64,000 nt of DNA from Saccharospirillum alexandrii (lineage in GTDB: Bacteria; Pseudomonadota; Gammaproteobacteria; Pseudomonadales; Natronospirillaceae), in NCBI RefSeq assembly GCF_004000275.1, contig NZ_RCIP01000002.1:930283-994282 (forward strand). The letters run 5' to 3'. Positions 61,827 to 64,000 of the stretch are shown here, in pieces. A program made the position numbers and the translations under genes. The notes under the pieces were generated by a model that was not told where the DNA came from, searched no databases, and was given only the letters and a program-made list of their open reading frames with translations. Each line of letters starts with the position of its first letter. Positions within the stretch are counted from its first letter, which is position 1.

Positions 61827-61875
61827 CGTACCATTTCGTACATTATGAATTTGACGATCATCGCCTGGCTATACT
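61827..61875 (+). promoter_or_regulatory. candidate promoter and repeat in the TetR/TRAP intergenic region
   Basis: Two direct CGTAC words (61827-61831 and 61837-61841) are spaced by 10 nt, one helical turn. A -10 hexamer TATACT lies at 61870-61875 for the plus-strand TRAP operon; the -35 is unclear. A TetR site would suit this place. Confidence 0.4.
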
Positions 61876-61962
61876 CTGTGAAGTTGCCGGCGTCTCGTGG
61901 CCCGATTTGAAAGACTGACACATACACAGCTACACCCCATACAACAACAAGAGGAAGTAACC

Positions 61963-62970
61963 ATGAAGCGCTTATCCTTTCAGGCCAGCGGTCTGGCCAT
62001 CGCTCTGATTACCGCCGGTGCCGTCTCTGCCGAGAACCTGCGATTCGCCCACGTAGACCCGAACGACTGGACAACCTCCAAAAAAGGTGCCGCCAGTCAG
62101 GTGTTCAAGAACCTGGTAGAAGCCGAAACGGACATGACCGTCGATCTGTTTCCGGCCGGCTCACTCGGCAGTGAAGACGACCTGGTGCAAGGCACTCAGG
62201 ATGGCACCATCAGCATCAGCATGGTCTCCGGTTCCTACGCCAACTATTGCGCCGCAGCCGCGGTCACCGACATCCCCTACACCTTTCCTTCAGCACCGGT
62301 TGCCTGGGAAGTGATGGACGGTGAATTCGGACAGGCCCTGGCGGATCACTGCCTGGAAGAAACCGGCTTGCGCACCCTGGCCTACGGTGAAACCGGCTTC
62401 CGCCATTTCACCAACTCGGTACGCCCGATTGCTTCGCCAGCCGATATGGAAGGCCTGAAATTCCGGGTGCAAACCATTCCGCTGTATCTGGAGATGGTAC
62501 GTGGCCTGGGCGCCGAGCCACAAGGCATTGCCTGGGGTGAAGTCCCGACTGCGCTGGCCACCGGTGTGGTCGACGGCCAGGAAAACCCGATCTCGGTGAT
62601 CTACGGCAACAGCTTCTACGAGTTCCAGAAATACCTGACGCTGGACCGCCACGTCTACGGTGTTGATCATATCCTGATTAACGAGGACCTGTTCCAGTCG
62701 TTGTCCGACAGTGATCAGGCCGCGCTGCAACGTGCTGCCGTGGTCGCCGGAACAGTGGGCCGTGCCATTCAGCAATTTGGTTCCGCTGAAGGCGTCTCCA
62801 AGCTGATCGAAGAAGGCATGGAAGTGACCCAGCCGACCGATGCACAGATGGCCGAATTCCGTGCCGCTGCGCAACCGGCCGTTCAGGCCTACCTGCGTGA
62901 CGAACTGGGCAGCGATGCCGAGTGGATCGATCGCCTGGCCGAGGCGGTAGACAACGCCACCGCCAACTGA
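61963..62970 (+). CDS. dctP: TRAP transporter substrate-binding protein DctP
   Basis: A 335-aa periplasmic binding protein of the DctP family. The ATG at 61963 with GAGGAAG 8-14 nt before it begins a signal peptide (MKRLSFQASGLAIALITAGAVSA, cleavage about 23). The mature protein has LRFAHVDPNDWTTSKKGA, FPAGSLGSEDDLVQGTQDGTISISMVSG (quoted as FPAGSLGSEDDLVQGTQDG) and VVDGQENPISVIYGNSFYEFQKYLTL (seen as VVDGQENPI), with the carboxylate-binding Arg in KFRVQTIPLY. The ligand is an organic acid of unknown identity. Confidence 0.92.
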   Translation: MKRLSFQASGLAIALITAGAVSAENLRFAHVDPNDWTTSKKGAASQVFKNLVEAETDMTVDLFPAGSLGSEDDLVQGTQDGTISISMVSGSYANYCAAAAVTDIPYTFPSAPVAWEVMDGEFGQALADHCLEETGLRTLAYGETGFRHFTNSVRPIASPADMEGLKFRVQTIPLYLEMVRGLGAEPQGIAWGEVPTALATGVVDGQENPISVIYGNSFYEFQKYLTLDRHVYGVDHILINEDLFQSLSDSDQAALQRAAVVAGTVGRAIQQFGSAEGVSKLIEEGMEVTQPTDAQMAEFRAAAQPAVQAYLRDELGSDAEWIDRLAEAVDNATAN

Positions 62971-62991
62971 TCAGCGCACTGGCGCTACTCT

Positions 62992-63023
62992 GGAGTCGGG
63001 CCTGCCTAAGCAGGTCCGGCTCC
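62992..63023 (+). promoter_or_regulatory. intercistronic hairpin between dctP and dctQ
   Basis: A 14-bp stem (GGAGTCGGGCCTGC with GCAGGTCCGGCTCC, two G-U pairs) and a CTAA loop lie 21 nt after the dctP stop. There is no T run. Confidence 0.7.
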
Positions 63024-63068
63024 ACGATTTTCTGTCGCACTTCCTGCCACACGTCCGGGGCCCGAGTT

Positions 63069-63566
63069 ATGTCCGCAACCCTTCGCCTGTTTCGTCGTCT
63101 GCTGATCGGTATTAACGGTACCGGCGCCGGTCTGATGATGCTGACGGTATTCTCCATCGTATTTGCCAATGCGTTCTGGCGCTACACCGCTGGTCGCTCC
63201 CTTACCTGGGGCGAAGATGCCGCCATTTACGCCATGATCTACGGCATTATGTTTGGTGTTGCCCTGGCCTATTTACAGGATCGCCATGTGCGTTTCTCCA
63301 TTGTGGTCGATTTATTGCCGGCCTCGATCCGGCACTACAACCTGATTCTGATCGACGTTCTCGTACTCTGTGTCGGCATCGGCTTTGCCATTTCCGGCTA
63401 CGAATTCATCGACAGCCGCGGCAGCCGCAACTCGCCCAGCATCGGCTTACCCTTGTGGATGTTTCAGTTCTCCACGCTGATGGGCGGCATCTTGCTGTCA
63501 ATATCTGCACTGACCATGGGCGCCTGCCGTCTGTTGGGCATGACCGAAGCGGAGGTTGACGCATGA
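63069..63566 (+). CDS. dctQ: TRAP transporter small permease subunit DctQ
   Basis: A 165-aa four-helix membrane protein. The start at 63069 (MSATLRLFRRLLIGING) is used, since the longer upstream frame runs through the hairpin and overlaps dctP. Conserved features are NAFWRYTAGRSLTWGEDAAIYAMIYG (seen as FWRYTAGRSLTWGED), typical of DctQ. It overlaps dctM by 4 nt. Confidence 0.9.
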   Translation: MSATLRLFRRLLIGINGTGAGLMMLTVFSIVFANAFWRYTAGRSLTWGEDAAIYAMIYGIMFGVALAYLQDRHVRFSIVVDLLPASIRHYNLILIDVLVLCVGIGFAISGYEFIDSRGSRNSPSIGLPLWMFQFSTLMGGILLSISALTMGACRLLGMTEAEVDA

Positions 63567-64000
63567 TCTACGCATTGCTGTTAATCACCCTGGTCATTGG
63601 TGTGCCGTTCGCCTTTGTTATTCTCGGTACCCTGCTGGTGTTCATGGCCGGGGCTGATTTTCCCTACCACATTCGTATCGTCGCCCAACAAGCCTTTGGC
63701 GGTTTGCATTCCTTTCCGTTGCTGGCAGTACCGCTGTTTATTCTCGCCGGTGAAGTGATGAACGAAGCCGGTATTACCCGGCGTATTATTGCGCTGGCCA
63801 ATGCCCTGGTTGGGCATATGAGGGCGGGCCTGGCGCAGGTGAACATTTGGGCGTCGGTGATGTTCGCCGGCCTGTCCGGCTCCGCCATCGCCGATACCTC
63901 GACGCTCGGCCGGGTGTTCATTCCCGAAATGGAAAAAGAAGGGTACCCGCGTGATTTTGCGGCGGCATTAACCGCGGCTTCATCGGTCATCGGCCCGATT
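63563..64000 (+). CDS. dctM: TRAP transporter large permease subunit DctM (partial, cut by window end)
   Basis: The first 146 codons of the large TRAP permease are present; the frame is open to the last base. It reads MIYALLLITLVIGVPFAFVI, then LAVPLFILAGEVMNEAGI and MFAGLSGSAIADTSTLGRV, with GLSGSAIAD as the family mark. The ATGA overlap with dctQ shows translational coupling. Confidence 0.9.
   Translation, partial: MIYALLLITLVIGVPFAFVILGTLLVFMAGADFPYHIRIVAQQAFGGLHSFPLLAVPLFILAGEVMNEAGITRRIIALANALVGHMRAGLAQVNIWASVMFAGLSGSAIADTSTLGRVFIPEMEKEGYPRDFAAALTAASSVIGPI

Overview
The window is about 64 kb of gene-dense, moderately GC-rich bacterial DNA, probably from a marine or halophilic gammaproteobacterium of the Oceanospirillales type. 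I infer this from protein style, four tripartite TRAP transporters, a CPA2 antiporter and polymorphic large palindromic repeats. The species cannot be fixed from the sequence alone.

Region 1 (1-18.7 kb) is an aromatic-acid catabolic block. The left part (1-9.2 kb) looks like the ortho-phthalate pathway: phthalate 4,5-dioxygenase oxygenase, a Gfo/Idh/MocA cis-dihydrodiol dehydrogenase and 4,5-dihydroxyphthalate decarboxylase. It also has a class II aldolase-family protein that may be a second decarboxylase, a MarR regulator, a TAXI-type TRAP transporter and an EamA permease. The right part (10.1-18.7 kb) looks like a terephthalate pathway: TphA2 and TphA3 oxygenase subunits and the PdxA-type dehydrogenase TphB. 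Unlike the classical tph cluster, it has a separate Rieske ferredoxin and a separate FAD ferredoxin reductase. A second TAXI-TRAP transporter and a divergent IclR regulator complete it. Both routes should end at protocatechuate, whose ring-cleavage genes are not in the window.

Region 2 (18.8-29.95 kb) is a more AT-rich mobile and defence segment. It holds a tyrosine integrase with an excisionase-like partner, two related small HTH regulators, a type I restriction-modification operon (hsdR-hsdM-hsdS) and a P-loop ATPase with possible nuclease residues. The 3' remnant of an Abi-like gene follows. It ends at a tRNA-Arg(CCG) gene that sits beside a truncated 5' half of a second tRNA-Arg(CCG), the scar of an insertion.

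Region 3 (30.1-36.4 kb) is a compact regulon: a secreted PI-PLC-like phosphodiesterase with a ricin-type lectin domain, a CUT1 ABC importer without its ATPase, a metallo-beta-lactamase-fold hydrolase and a LacI repressor. Two near-identical 14-bp palindromes lie upstream of the first two transcription units. They look like the LacI operators.

Region 4 (36.5-50.9 kb) is mixed: a CPA2 antiporter, a polar amino-acid ABC transporter, a PHP phosphatase, an unrecognised membrane protein, and a LysR regulator divergent from a TAXI-TRAP transporter that is followed by a sulfatase-superfamily hydrolase with an atypical active-site motif. A flotillin-like protein follows. Two large nested palindromes lie between genes here.

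Region 5 (51.0-64 kb) has one long minus-strand operon of two aldehyde dehydrogenases bracketing a complete branched-chain-type (Liv/HAAT) ABC transporter, divergent from an AraC regulator. After it come an AEC permease, a TetR regulator and a DctPQM TRAP transporter cut by the window end.

A recurrent structural feature is a GC-rich hairpin exactly between the binding-protein gene and the permease gene in six transport operons.
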